Source: an uncultured Bacillota bacterium (lineage in GTDB: Bacteria > Bacillota_I > Bacilli_A > RFN20 > CAG-631). From it: a stretch of DNA of 48,194 bases. The stretch spans positions 1 to 48,194 of the forward strand of contig CAJJXN010000004.1 in NCBI GenBank assembly GCA_905197115.1. Direction: 5' to 3'. Positions 8,415-16,914 of this stretch are shown here, in pieces (position 1 is the stretch's first letter; each line of letters begins with the position of its first letter). The notes beneath the pieces are model-generated. The model was not told the DNA's origin. It worked only from the letters and a program-made list of their open reading frames with translations, and did no database searches. A program made the translations under genes and the position numbers.

Positions 8415-9032
8415 ATGAACTTTTTGAAAAACGAAACCACTAAAAAATTCGTGATAGCTTGTTTTTATATTGTTTTAGGGATTTTAATTTGTTTATTTCC
8501 TGAATATGTGAAGATTTTTGTTTGCTATTTATTTGGAGGAATACTTATTTTTGTAGGTGTTGTGCGATTATTAAATTACTATTTCCATTCGAGTATTCGT
8601 CTCTTTATTTTAAATGGCCCAATGAATGCGTTTTTATCCATCTTATTTGGTTTAACTTTTATTATTTTTCAAGACTTTGTTATTACAATTTACCCTATTT
8701 TGATTGGTGTTTATTTAGGGTTGAGAGGAATAGGAAAATTAATTAAATCACGAGCTTATAAATTAGCAAACGCTTCTACTTGGTGGTTTGATATGATTAT
8801 TGGATGTGTTTTACTCGCTCTTGCTTTAACTTTAATTATTGGAGATGCCAAAACAAATGGCAACATTATAATTTATATTACAGGTGGTTGTTTAATCGTG
8901 CAAGGATTAATATCGATAGTAACGATGATATATTTAAGTTTTAATGCAGATGAAATTCAAAAAATCATGAGAGAATCTGCAGAAAAGAAACATAAAAAGG
9001 ATAAAAATGACGATGATGTCATAGATGTTTAA
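8415..9032 (+). CDS. DUF308 (HdeD-like) membrane protein
   Basis: A 205-residue polytopic membrane protein with about six hydrophobic helices in three pairs, each with the glycine-rich pattern of DUF308 repeats: IVLGILICLFPEYV, ILFGLTFIIF and IIGCVLLALALTLI. The C-terminal 25 residues are highly charged (Lys then Asp). The function of DUF308 is unknown; HdeD of E. coli is linked to acid stress. A strong GAGGGGAG site lies nine bases before the ATG. It appears to head an operon with the TPR-like protein, whose start overlaps its stop, and the lipid kinase. Confidence 0.8.
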   Translation: MNFLKNETTKKFVIACFYIVLGILICLFPEYVKIFVCYLFGGILIFVGVVRLLNYYFHSSIRLFILNGPMNAFLSILFGLTFIIFQDFVITIYPILIGVYLGLRGIGKLIKSRAYKLANASTWWFDMIIGCVLLALALTLIIGDAKTNGNIIIYITGGCLIVQGLISIVTMIYLSFNADEIQKIMRESAEKKHKKDKNDDDVIDV

Positions 9033-9534
9033 TATGGAAGAAAATGAATTAAACTACTTACAAAAAGCTTATGAATTATGCGATCAAAAGGAATACGAGC
9101 TCGCAAAAACGATATTTGCAAAATATCTTAAAATAAATGAGAATGATTATCATGCTAATTTAGGAATGGTTCGCGCACTTACACATGACTATAGCAAAGA
9201 AAATGTTGCAGAAGATTTTGAATTTTATTTTCAAAAAGCTTTAGCGGTTGCACCTATCCAAGAAAAAAGTAAAATTTTAAAAAAATATAATACTTACGTA
9301 GAAAATTTAAATTTATCACAACATTTGGATAATCTAATGAACGCTTCTAAAAAAGGATCTTTTATAAGTAATTTTTATGTTTTTTTAATTTCATGTTGTT
9401 TTGTAATTGGTGTATTTTTTTTCATATCAAAGCAGTGGCTACTAGGAAGCTTACTTTTTGGTGTAGCTATTTTTATAGTTATCATCAATTATTTATCAAA
9501 TCTTTTAAAAAGAAAGGGTGATAAAAATGATTGA
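9025..9534 (+). CDS. TPR-like protein with C-terminal membrane helices
   Basis: A 169-residue protein. Residues 5-100 are helical with a TPR-like pattern (YLQKAYELCDQKEYELAKTIF, then YHANLGMVRAL). Two hydrophobic helices follow near 115-135 and 138-158, then a basic tail. That makes it a membrane-anchored cytoplasmic helical-repeat protein, probably a scaffold; the partner is unknown. No clear ribosome-binding site precedes either in-frame ATG (9025, overlapping the upstream stop, or 9034 just after it), so translation is probably coupled to the DUF308 gene. Its 3' end overlaps the lipid kinase by eight bases. Confidence 0.65.
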   Translation: MFNMEENELNYLQKAYELCDQKEYELAKTIFAKYLKINENDYHANLGMVRALTHDYSKENVAEDFEFYFQKALAVAPIQEKSKILKKYNTYVENLNLSQHLDNLMNASKKGSFISNFYVFLISCCFVIGVFFFISKQWLLGSLLFGVAIFIVIINYLSNLLKRKGDKND

Positions 9535-10411
9535 TCGTAGTCAAATGACTTGTTTATTTCTTTATAATCCAAATAGTGGTAAAGGTAATCTTTTAAAAAA
9601 ATTAGATTATATAAAACGCAAATTAAGCGAAACTTATAAAAGCGTAACTGTTATTGCTACTCAAAGTTTAGATGATACTATTTTAAAAGCAAAACTTGCT
9701 TGTGGAACATATGATGTTTTAGCCTTCTCAGGAGGCGATGGCACTTTCAATAATATTGTTAATGCCATTTCTGGTGAAAAAAACAGACCTATTTTAGGAT
9801 ATATTCCAAGTGGTACAATTAATGATATCGCTAAAAACTTTAAAATTTCAAAACGAATTAATCAAGCGATAAAAGTAATCCAAAAAGGCGACATTCATCC
9901 TTTTGATATTGGGAAAGTAAACGACCAATATTTTGTTTATGTATTAGCTATGGGATCGTTTGCGCATGTTAGTTACGATACTGATCAAAAAATAAAAAAG
10001 AAATATGGAAGAGTAGCTTATTACTTGCGCGTTTTAAAAGAAGTTTTAAAAAAGTACAACTATCAAACCACAATTCATTTTGATGAAAATCAAACTTATG
10101 AAGCACAAACTCCTTTAATTTTAGTATTAAACTCCGCTAGTGTAGGAGGATTTTGGGTAAATAAAAAATGTGATTTAAATGATGGTAAATTTGATGTATT
10201 AGTCATGTATCCTGGATTTGCTAGTGGATTATTCAATGTTTTAAGCAAACGAAAACATAAACGCATTTTAACTAGTAAATTAACCATTCATATCGACACT
10301 GATATGCATTGGTGCATTGATGGAGAAAAAGGAATGACGGGTGATATTGTAGTTGAAAATCTCCATAATCACTTGCAAATTTTTTCTCACAAAAAATACA
10401 AACAAAAGTAA
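9527..10411 (+). CDS. Diacylglycerol/lipid kinase of the DagK/YegS family
   Basis: A 294-residue lipid kinase. The catalytic domain shows NPNSGKG (14-20), the nucleotide-binding GGDGT (69-73) and PSGTIND (94-100), the family's PxGTxND signature. The C-terminal beta domain ends with an acidic substrate-site pattern (LNDGKFDVLVM). Members phosphorylate diacylglycerol or related lipids, recycling head-group turnover products. The start is ATG 9527, six to seven bases after AAAGGGTGAT; the longer frame from GTG 9518 would place its start inside that site. The gene overlaps the preceding one and ends at a bidirectional terminator. Confidence 0.88.
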   Translation: MIDRSQMTCLFLYNPNSGKGNLLKKLDYIKRKLSETYKSVTVIATQSLDDTILKAKLACGTYDVLAFSGGDGTFNNIVNAISGEKNRPILGYIPSGTINDIAKNFKISKRINQAIKVIQKGDIHPFDIGKVNDQYFVYVLAMGSFAHVSYDTDQKIKKKYGRVAYYLRVLKEVLKKYNYQTTIHFDENQTYEAQTPLILVLNSASVGGFWVNKKCDLNDGKFDVLVMYPGFASGLFNVLSKRKHKRILTSKLTIHIDTDMHWCIDGEKGMTGDIVVENLHNHLQIFSHKKYKQK

Positions 10412-10440
10412 AGAAAGTTAGCATCTTAACTTTCTTTTTA
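10410..10440. terminator. bidirectional terminator
   Basis: An 11-bp stem (AAAGAAAGTTA, 10410-10420, with its complement at 10427-10437) around GCATCT, ending in T5. It separates the lipid kinase from the convergent methyltransferase gene. Confidence 0.8.
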
Positions 10441-11193
10441 TTTTACCTTTTCAAAATATAAAATATAAACACTTTTTTTATCATTTTCATCAACAGGTAA
10501 TAAATCATTTGTTAATTTCCCTTTTGACTGACTTTGTAATTCTTTATTCATTAATTTCAATCCTATTGATTCACAAAAACAAATATAATATTCTAAGCTT
10601 TGAATTAAAAAATGATTTTTTTGCAAAAAATTTGCGGTGATGGAAGTAGATTCAAAAAACCATTCAATAATAACGAATTTACCGCTAATTTTTAACGTTC
10701 TAGCAACTTCTTGAACTAATTGAATATAATTTTGAACATTATTAACTAAATATCCACAATACATATCAATTGAATTATTTTTTATAGGTAATAATTGGTT
10801 TAAATCAATATCCAAAATCACCACATTTCTTCTTTTTAAATTTGCGGTTGAATGCGCTTTTATCATAACTTTACTGGCATCACTTATTACAAATTCCATT
10901 TCTTTATGTAATTGAAATAAAATGGGACCAAAATATCCACTTGCACCACTTGCTAAATCAACACAAATTCCTTTATTTGCTAAAATAAAATTATAATAAT
11001 GTTGCATCGCTTTATCATCTTTAAATTTGATACTTGCAGCATGATACATATGTCCCATTGGATATCTTTTATTTAAATAAAAGGAATCCATTTTTTGACA
11101 AACAACGGGTCTTTCTTTTTCTTGCAAAAAAGTAATCGTATTTTTTGAAACTCTATAGTTTTGACAAGTAAGTGTAGATAAAAATTTTTCCAT
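10438..11193 (-). CDS. Class I SAM-dependent methyltransferase
   Basis: A 251-residue protein. A Rossmann SAM-binding motif I, VDLASGASG, lies at 78-86, followed by an acidic strand end (ISDAS) and motif-IV-like IDMYCGYLVNN. A downstream GKFVIIEWFFES strand resembles UbiE/COQ5-type Methyltransf_11 enzymes. The first 60 residues are not typical of the family and may set substrate choice. The substrate is unknown. The start is supported by AGGAAA and by a good promoter (TTGAAA/17/TATCTT). It is monocistronic and faces away from the suf operon. Confidence 0.75.
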   Translation of the reverse strand: MEKFLSTLTCQNYRVSKNTITFLQEKERPVVCQKMDSFYLNKRYPMGHMYHAASIKFKDDKAMQHYYNFILANKGICVDLASGASGYFGPILFQLHKEMEFVISDASKVMIKAHSTANLKRRNVVILDIDLNQLLPIKNNSIDMYCGYLVNNVQNYIQLVQEVARTLKISGKFVIIEWFFESTSITANFLQKNHFLIQSLEYYICFCESIGLKLMNKELQSQSKGKLTNDLLPVDENDKKSVYILYFEKVK

Positions 11194-11228
11194 TTTTTAT
11201 TTTCCTATTTATAACGTATCTTAAATAA

Positions 11229-11257
11229 AAGATATCATATTTAATGCTTTTTTTCAA
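11229..11257 (-). promoter_or_regulatory. promoter of the methyltransferase gene
   Basis: Minus-strand -35 TTGAAA (11252-11257), 17-base spacer, -10 TATCTT (11229-11234), about 35 bases before the start codon. Confidence 0.5.
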
Positions 11258-11315
11258 TTCTTACACACTTCATTTTAATAATTGTATAAAATCCAACAAT
11301 AATCGCATACTTTAT

Positions 11316-11344
11316 TTGATTTATCAAATAAATAAGTGTAAAAT
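11316..11344 (+). promoter_or_regulatory. suf operon promoter
   Basis: -35 TTGATT (11316-11321), 17-base spacer, -10 TAAAAT (11339-11344), 26 bases upstream of the sufC start. No clear IscR- or Fur-type site is visible. Confidence 0.6.
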
Positions 11345-11370
11345 AAGAAAGGATATGGAGTGTGATCAAT

Positions 11371-12192
11371 ATGCCTACTTTAGAAATTAAAAATCTTCAT
11401 GTTGAAGTAGAAGGAAAACAAATATTAAAAGGTGTGGATTTAATTGTCAACGAAAATGAAATTCATGCTCTTTTAGGACCAAATGGAAATGGGAAATCAA
11501 CCCTTTTATCTACGATTATGGGACAACCAAAATATATTGTAACGCAAGGCAGTATTACTTATGATGGAAAAGATGTTTTAGCCATGTCGGTTGATGAAAG
11601 AGCCAAGGCTGGATTATTTTTAGCTTTACAATATCCACCTGAAATTCCAGGTGTTATTAATAGTGATTTTTTAAAAGCAGCAATGAATACGCGTTTAGAA
11701 AAGCCCGTTTCATTATATAAGTTCATTAAAGAATTAGAATCTGCTACAAAAGAAGTTGATCTTCCACTTGATATGGTTCATCGTTCTTTAAATGATGGAT
11801 TTAGTGGTGGCGAGAAAAAAAGAAATGAAATTATCCAAATGAAATTATTAAAACCAAGCTTAGCAATGCTTGATGAAATTGACTCAGGATTAGATGTAGA
11901 TGCTTTAAACGCAGTAGTGAAAGCGATACAAGAAGTAATTCAAAGAAATGGTAGCGCCTTAGTTGTTTCTCACTATGCACGCTTTTATCAATTAATTCAA
12001 CCTACACACGTTCATATTATTGTCGATGGAAAAATCATTTTAAGTGGTGATCATTCAATTATTACACGCATTGATAAGGAAGGCTTTGATTGGGTGAAAG
12101 CAGAATATGGTGTGGAAACAAATAAAAAGGATACCCGTCCAACAAGTATTGGATTATGCGGGGTAAAGGAAAAAATCAATGAAAAGCGCTAA
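11371..12192 (+). CDS. sufC: Fe-S cluster assembly ATPase SufC
   Basis: A 273-residue ABC-type ATPase. Walker A is GPNGNGKST (36-44), the signature is FSGGEKKRNE and Walker B is LAMLDEIDSGLD, the last two being SufC hallmarks. SufC drives the SufBCD scaffold that assembles [Fe-S] clusters in the cytosol. The start is taken as ATG 11371 with TATGGAG upstream; a GTG at 11362 would abut that site. About 20 residues at the C-terminus (KDTRPTSIGLCG) extend beyond the usual end. It is the first gene of a complete sufCDSUB operon and overlaps sufD by 14 bases. Confidence 0.95.
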   Translation: MPTLEIKNLHVEVEGKQILKGVDLIVNENEIHALLGPNGNGKSTLLSTIMGQPKYIVTQGSITYDGKDVLAMSVDERAKAGLFLALQYPPEIPGVINSDFLKAAMNTRLEKPVSLYKFIKELESATKEVDLPLDMVHRSLNDGFSGGEKKRNEIIQMKLLKPSLAMLDEIDSGLDVDALNAVVKAIQEVIQRNGSALVVSHYARFYQLIQPTHVHIIVDGKIILSGDHSIITRIDKEGFDWVKAEYGVETNKKDTRPTSIGLCGVKEKINEKR

Positions 12193-13042
12193 TTTATCTT
12201 TTTATAAAAATGATGTTATTGAAGATACTGCCCACCTATTTTCTTCCTTAACAAACACTTTACTCATTCAAGATCAAAAAGATTTTATCCTTCATCTTCT
12301 TTATGATGAAGCGTGTCCATCCATTTTAAACATTCAAATTGTGAATTCAACTGTCACAATTTTAGAAGAAGTCAAAGGTGAATTAAATCAAATTCAAACA
12401 CATATTGATATTGATGAAACATCTTCTTTATCTCGTATTGGTTTAAATATTGAATTAAATGCTTCCATTCGTTGGCTAAGAAAAGTAGACAATAAAGGTT
12501 TTTATCAAAATATTCAGCTTGATTTAAGTAATAATTCAATTGATAATGAAGAAAACATTCATTTACTACATGAAGATAGTAAATCTCAAGTCATTACCGC
12601 TTTATATGCTCAAAATAAAAATAAAAAATTATATCAAACAAATTTTATTCATCAAAGTAAAATAACGAAAAGCGATTGTAAAATATTTGGTGTTTGTAAT
12701 GATTTCGCACAAATGACCATTGCAACCGATGCATACATTATGAATGGTGCTAGAGATACAAAAGCGATACAAGAAGGTAGAATTATCAATTTAACAAAAG
12801 ATTGTAAAGGCATTATTTTGCCAGAATTGCACATTGATGAAAACGAAGTAGAAGCAGCGCATAGTTGTAGTGTTGGAAGCGTAAATGAAGACCATTTATA
12901 CTACTTACAAACAAGAGGCTTTAGTCAAGAAGAAGGAAAAAATTTATTAATTAAAAGTTATTTCACTCCTATCTTTAAATTCATTGAAGACGAAAGTTTA
13001 AAAGAAAAATTGCAACTAGCCATACAAAAAAGGATTGGTTAA
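12179..13042 (+). CDS. sufD: Compact SufD scaffold protein
   Basis: A 287-residue SufB/SufD-family protein between sufC and sufS. The C-terminal core is clear: a beta-helix run, the LPELHIDENEVEAAHSCSVG segment with the conserved His, and LYYLQTRGFSQEEGKNLL. It is far shorter than Bacillus SufD (about 430 residues); most of the N-terminal helical region is missing. The open frame and operon overlap look intact, so it is probably a shortened but working SufD rather than a fragment. The family's His-Gly-Ala after the histidine reads His-Ser-Cys here. Partners are SufB and SufC. Confidence 0.85.
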   Translation: MKSANLSFYKNDVIEDTAHLFSSLTNTLLIQDQKDFILHLLYDEACPSILNIQIVNSTVTILEEVKGELNQIQTHIDIDETSSLSRIGLNIELNASIRWLRKVDNKGFYQNIQLDLSNNSIDNEENIHLLHEDSKSQVITALYAQNKNKKLYQTNFIHQSKITKSDCKIFGVCNDFAQMTIATDAYIMNGARDTKAIQEGRIINLTKDCKGIILPELHIDENEVEAAHSCSVGSVNEDHLYYLQTRGFSQEEGKNLLIKSYFTPIFKFIEDESLKEKLQLAIQKRIG

Positions 13043-13043
13043 T

Positions 13044-14270
13044 ATGGATATTTCAAAAATTCGTAAAGATTTTAAAATGTTAGATCACAAAGTGATGCAA
13101 GGTTGCCCACTGATTTATTTTGATAATGCTGCCACTTCATTAAAGCCAAATAGTGTCATTGATGCAGTCGTGAACTATTATGAAAACTATACGAGTAATG
13201 TTCATCGTGGCGATTATGATTTAAGTGTAACAACCGATCAAGAATATGAAAATGCGCGTGAAACAGTTGCTCAATTTATACACGCTTCTGCTAAAGAAAT
13301 CGTTTTTACAAGTGGAACGACCGCCTCTTTAAATCTTGTCGCACATGGCTATGCAGCAACGCATTTAAAACCAGAGGATGAAATCTTATTAAATGAAGCA
13401 GAACACGCCTCTAATATTTTGCCATGGTATGATATCGCAAAACAAACAGGAGCGGTTATTAAATATATTCCTTTAGATGAAGAAGGAAAAGTGACAGTAG
13501 ACAATTTTAAAAAATGTATTACTTCAAAAACAAAAATTTTAGCAATTGCACAAATCAGTAATGTTTTAGGATTTGAAGTCAACATTAAAGAACTTTGTAA
13601 AGAAGCTCATCAACATCAAATTATAGTCGTTGTCGATGGTGCTCAAAGTGCGCCTCATATTCCTGTAGACGTTAAAGATTTAGATTGCGATTTTTTTGCT
13701 TTCTCAGGACACAAGATGTGTGGTCCTTCAGGCATTGGCGTACTTTATGGAAAATATTCTTTACTTGAAGAAACTTCTTCCACTTTATTAGGTGGTGGAA
13801 TGAATGCTCGCTTCGATAATTGTGGAAATATTTTATTAAAAAAACCTCCTTATAAATTTGAAGGAGGCACCCCCGCAATTGAAGGAGCAATTGGATTAAA
13901 AGCTGCTATTGAATATCTGCAAACAATTGGCATGCAACAAATTGCATCTTATGAAAAAGAATTAAAAGAATATGCCATTCAACAATTAAAGAAATTAGAC
14001 AACGTAATTTTATACAATTCCAATTCAAGCAGTGGAATTATTACATTTAATATTAAAGATGTATTTTGTCAAGATGCGGGCACTTATTTCAATTCCAAAG
14101 GAATTGCTTTAAGAAGTGGACACCATTGTGCAAAAATCCTACCTAATTATTTACATGTAAATGGAACTGTTCGTGCATCATTTTATTTTTATAATACAAA
14201 AGAAGAAATTGATCAATTTGTAGATGCTTGTAAACATGGAGGTGATTTCCTTGACGCTTTCTTTAAATGA
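13044..14270 (+). CDS. sufS: Cysteine desulfurase SufS
   Basis: A 408-residue PLP-dependent group II cysteine desulfurase. The PLP lysine is Lys224 in FSGHKMCGPSG. The persulfide-carrying Cys362 lies in RSGHHCA, the short-loop arrangement of SufS/CsdA enzymes. It releases sulfur from cysteine and hands it to SufU. The start is ATG 13044, eight bases after AAAGGATTGG; an upstream in-frame TTG at 13035 lies within that site. It overlaps the start of sufU, and the order SufS then SufU is the standard Gram-positive arrangement. Confidence 0.96.
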   Translation: MDISKIRKDFKMLDHKVMQGCPLIYFDNAATSLKPNSVIDAVVNYYENYTSNVHRGDYDLSVTTDQEYENARETVAQFIHASAKEIVFTSGTTASLNLVAHGYAATHLKPEDEILLNEAEHASNILPWYDIAKQTGAVIKYIPLDEEGKVTVDNFKKCITSKTKILAIAQISNVLGFEVNIKELCKEAHQHQIIVVVDGAQSAPHIPVDVKDLDCDFFAFSGHKMCGPSGIGVLYGKYSLLEETSSTLLGGGMNARFDNCGNILLKKPPYKFEGGTPAIEGAIGLKAAIEYLQTIGMQQIASYEKELKEYAIQQLKKLDNVILYNSNSSSGIITFNIKDVFCQDAGTYFNSKGIALRSGHHCAKILPNYLHVNGTVRASFYFYNTKEEIDQFVDACKHGGDFLDAFFK

Positions 14271-14703
14271 CCCGATTTTAAAACGTCAAATTATTATGGA
14301 TCATTATGAAAACCCACGCAATAAATCTTTAGTAAATGATCCTAGATACTTAAAAGTAAATATGAATTCTGAATCTTGTATTGATGATATCGACATTCAA
14401 ATTTTAGTAGAAGATAACATCATTAAGGATTTTCGTTTTGATGGGGTGGGTTGTACAATTTCAACCGCTAGTACCTCTATATTAAGTGAATTAGTCATCA
14501 ATAAAACGATTGATGAAGCGTTAACGATTATTCAAAATTATGATCAAATGTTAAAAGAAGAAATGTTTGATGAAACACTTTTAGAAGAAGCCGTTGTTTT
14601 TAAAGATGTGAGTAAACAAGCCAATCGTATTAAATGTGCAACAATTGGTTATCATGGCTTAAAGGAATTATTAATGCAGTTAAGAGGTGAAAATCATGAA
14701 TAA
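14251..14703 (+). CDS. sufU: Zinc-dependent sulfurtransferase SufU
   Basis: A 150-residue SufU. The four zinc ligands of the family are present: Cys43 and Asp45 (ESCIDD), Cys68 (GVGCTIS) and Cys129 (RIKCATIG). SufU accepts persulfide sulfur from SufS and is a sulfur shuttle rather than a scaffold. The start is TTG 14251, set by a perfect GGAGGTGAT (14238-14246) four bases before it; earlier in-frame codons lie inside sufS and have no site. The resulting N-terminus begins MTLSLNDPILKRQIIMDHYE, which aligns with the usual SufU beginning. Confidence 0.93.
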   Translation: MTLSLNDPILKRQIIMDHYENPRNKSLVNDPRYLKVNMNSESCIDDIDIQILVEDNIIKDFRFDGVGCTISTASTSILSELVINKTIDEALTIIQNYDQMLKEEMFDETLLEEAVVFKDVSKQANRIKCATIGYHGLKELLMQLRGENHE

Positions 14704-16093
14704 CGAAATTAATGGTATTAAAGATTATAAGTATGGTTTTGCCGATAAAGACACAAGTGTTTATAAAACAAAGAAGGGTATTAATGCCGATATTGTCAAA
14801 GAAATTTCAAAAATTAAAAAGGAACCTGAATGGATGACTGAGTTTCGTTTAAAAGCGTTTCAACACTTTGAAAAGGCTCCTTTACCAGACTTTGGTCCTG
14901 ATTTATCTTTTTTAAATTTTAATGATTATACTTACTATATCAAACCAAGTGATAAAAATTCAAAAGATTGGAATGAAGTTCCTGAAACAATCAAAAATAC
15001 ATTTGATAAATTAGGCATTCCCGAACAAGAAGCGAAATTTTTTGCGGGTGTTTCAACACAATATGAATCTGAAGTCGTTTATCATAATATGCTAAAAGAA
15101 GTAGAAGAAAAAGGGGTTATCTTTTTAGATACAGATACGGCTTTACGCGAATACCCTGAATTATTTAAACAATATTTTAATCGTGTTGTTCCTTATGCTG
15201 ATAATAAGTTTTCTGCTTTAAATGGGGCCGTTTGGTCTGGTGGTTCTTTTATTTATGTTCCTAAAGGCGTTCATCTTGAAAAACCACTTCAATCTTATTT
15301 TCGAATTAATTCTCAAAATATGGGGCAATTTGAAAGAACTTTGATTATCGTAGATGAAGGTGCGTCTGTGCATTATGTAGAAGGCTGCACAGCCCCTATT
15401 TATACAAGTGAATCTTTACATGCTGCAGTAGTTGAAATTATTGTTAAAAAGAATGCCACATGTCGGTATTCAACTGTCCAAAACTGGTCGGGAAATATTA
15501 TTAATTTAGTAACGAAAAGAGCTATGGTTGAAGAAAATGGCAGCATGGAATGGATTGATGGCAATATTGGTTCAGGCGTTAATATGAAATATCCAGCTTG
15601 CATTTTAAAAGGAAAAAATGCCAAGGGAACTTGTATTTCTATCGCAGTTGCTGGCAAAAATCAATATCAAGATGCTGGCGCTCGAATGATTCATTTAGCT
15701 GAAAACACAAGTAGTCAGATTATTTCTAAATCCATTTCAAGAGAAGGTGGAAAAGTAAATTATCGTGGAACAGTACATCATGGTCCCAATGCCAAAGGAG
15801 CTCGTAGTTTTGTGCAATGTGATACACTTATTTTAGATTCTATCTCAAGAAGTGATACTTTACCGAAAAATAGATGTTATAACAATCAATCGATTATTGA
15901 ACATGAAGCCACTGTTTCTAAAATTTCAGATGAACAACTCTTTTATTTAATGAGTCGTGGCTTATCCAAACAACAAGCCATGCAAATGATTGTGATGGGA
16001 TTTATTGAACCATTTTCTAAAGAATTACCGATGGAATATGCGGTTGAATTAAATCAATTATTAAAAATGAATATGGAAGGTAGTATTGGCTAA
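14696..16093 (+). CDS. sufB: Fe-S cluster scaffold SufB
   Basis: A 465-residue SufB, full family length. Hallmarks include FFAGVSTQYESEVVYHN, the GGSFIYVPKGV strand, EGCTAPIYTS, and the C-terminal NNQSIIEHEATVSKI and FYLMSRGLS. SufB receives sulfur and builds the nascent cluster with SufC and SufD. The start ATG 14696 follows AGAGGTGA; its first codons overlap the sufU stop. It is the last gene of the operon, closed by the hairpin at 16110-16149. Confidence 0.96.
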   Translation: MNNEINGIKDYKYGFADKDTSVYKTKKGINADIVKEISKIKKEPEWMTEFRLKAFQHFEKAPLPDFGPDLSFLNFNDYTYYIKPSDKNSKDWNEVPETIKNTFDKLGIPEQEAKFFAGVSTQYESEVVYHNMLKEVEEKGVIFLDTDTALREYPELFKQYFNRVVPYADNKFSALNGAVWSGGSFIYVPKGVHLEKPLQSYFRINSQNMGQFERTLIIVDEGASVHYVEGCTAPIYTSESLHAAVVEIIVKKNATCRYSTVQNWSGNIINLVTKRAMVEENGSMEWIDGNIGSGVNMKYPACILKGKNAKGTCISIAVAGKNQYQDAGARMIHLAENTSSQIISKSISREGGKVNYRGTVHHGPNAKGARSFVQCDTLILDSISRSDTLPKNRCYNNQSIIEHEATVSKISDEQLFYLMSRGLSKQQAMQMIVMGFIEPFSKELPMEYAVELNQLLKMNMEGSIG

Positions 16094-16109
16094 ATAAAGT
16101 ACTGAAAAC

Positions 16110-16149
16110 AGTCACTTTAAGCATATAATTGCTTGAGGTGGCTTTTTTT
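16110..16149 (+). terminator. suf operon terminator overlapping the yunB ribosome-binding site
   Basis: A 14-bp stem (5' arm 16110-16123, 3' arm 16130-16143, four G-U pairs) with loop TATAAT, followed by T6 at 16144-16149. The T-run ends directly at the yunB ATG (16150), and the 3' arm contains TTGAGGTGG, the only ribosome-binding site for yunB. Readthrough from suf would fold this site into the stem. The loop holds TATAAT within CATATAAT, a possible -10 for transcription starting inside the 3' arm. Confidence 0.8.
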
Positions 16150-16905
16150 ATGAAAAAAAAGACGTTGCACTATTTCAAAAAAAATAACTTCAATATTGTT
16201 CGTAAACTCACATTCATTACTTTAAGTTTATTTATGAGTGTTTTTGCAATGCTGCATTTTTCAGCTAAATTACTCTATCCAACTTTTTTAAATTATGCAA
16301 AAATGCAAACCAATAAATTATCTACTGCTTTAGTAAACAAAGCCATTCAATCGACGATTTTGCAAGATTTATTACAAGATGAACTAATTCAAGTTACATA
16401 TCAAGACAATGGAGTTGCAAGTAGTGTTGTTTTTAACACTTATTCCATTAATAAAATTGCTTCAAAAGTTACAAGCAGCGTATATAGCAATTTAAAATAT
16501 GTAGAAGAAGGCAATATTGAACAAATTGAATATGATCAATTAGGATTAGAAGTGGATTCAACTTTACTTTCAAAAGGAATCATTTATGAAATTCCTTATG
16601 GGATGGCATTTAATAATGCATTGCTTGCAAATTTTGGACCACGATTGCCAGTACGTTTTACTCTTCTTGGAGAAATAAGCAGTCAAATTATGAGCAATGT
16701 GACCCAATATGGAATTAATAATGCATTAATTGAAATTGTTGCAACGTTAAAAGTGAAAATGCAAGTAGTAATTCCCTTAGCAACAGCGACAAGCGAAATT
16801 GACTATCCCATTCCAATTGCAATTAAAGCAATTACGGGTGTTGTTCCAACCTATTACCAAGGAAGTAATAATTTAAAAGAGAACTTTGTTATTCCATTAA
16901 CATGA
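16150..16905 (+). CDS. yunB: YunB-like sporulation protein
   Basis: A 251-residue protein with one N-terminal membrane helix (about 18-42) and a large extracytoplasmic part. Features match the Bacillus YunB family: PTFLNYAKMQTNKLSTALVNKAI after the helix, FGPRLPVRFTLLGEI (the conserved GP-x-x-P-V segment), YGINNALIEI, and VTGVVPTYYQ-type sequence at the C-terminus (ITGVVPTYYQ here). In B. subtilis yunB is a sigma-E-dependent sporulation gene. Start: ATG 16150, with GAGGTGG upstream inside the suf terminator; an in-frame TTG at 16129 is less likely. It is followed after nine bases by the YutH-like gene, as expected for a small spore-related operon. Confidence 0.7.
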   Translation: MKKKTLHYFKKNNFNIVRKLTFITLSLFMSVFAMLHFSAKLLYPTFLNYAKMQTNKLSTALVNKAIQSTILQDLLQDELIQVTYQDNGVASSVVFNTYSINKIASKVTSSVYSNLKYVEEGNIEQIEYDQLGLEVDSTLLSKGIIYEIPYGMAFNNALLANFGPRLPVRFTLLGEISSQIMSNVTQYGINNALIEIVATLKVKMQVVIPLATATSEIDYPIPIAIKAITGVVPTYYQGSNNLKENFVIPLT

Positions 16906-16914
16906 GGTGAAAAT

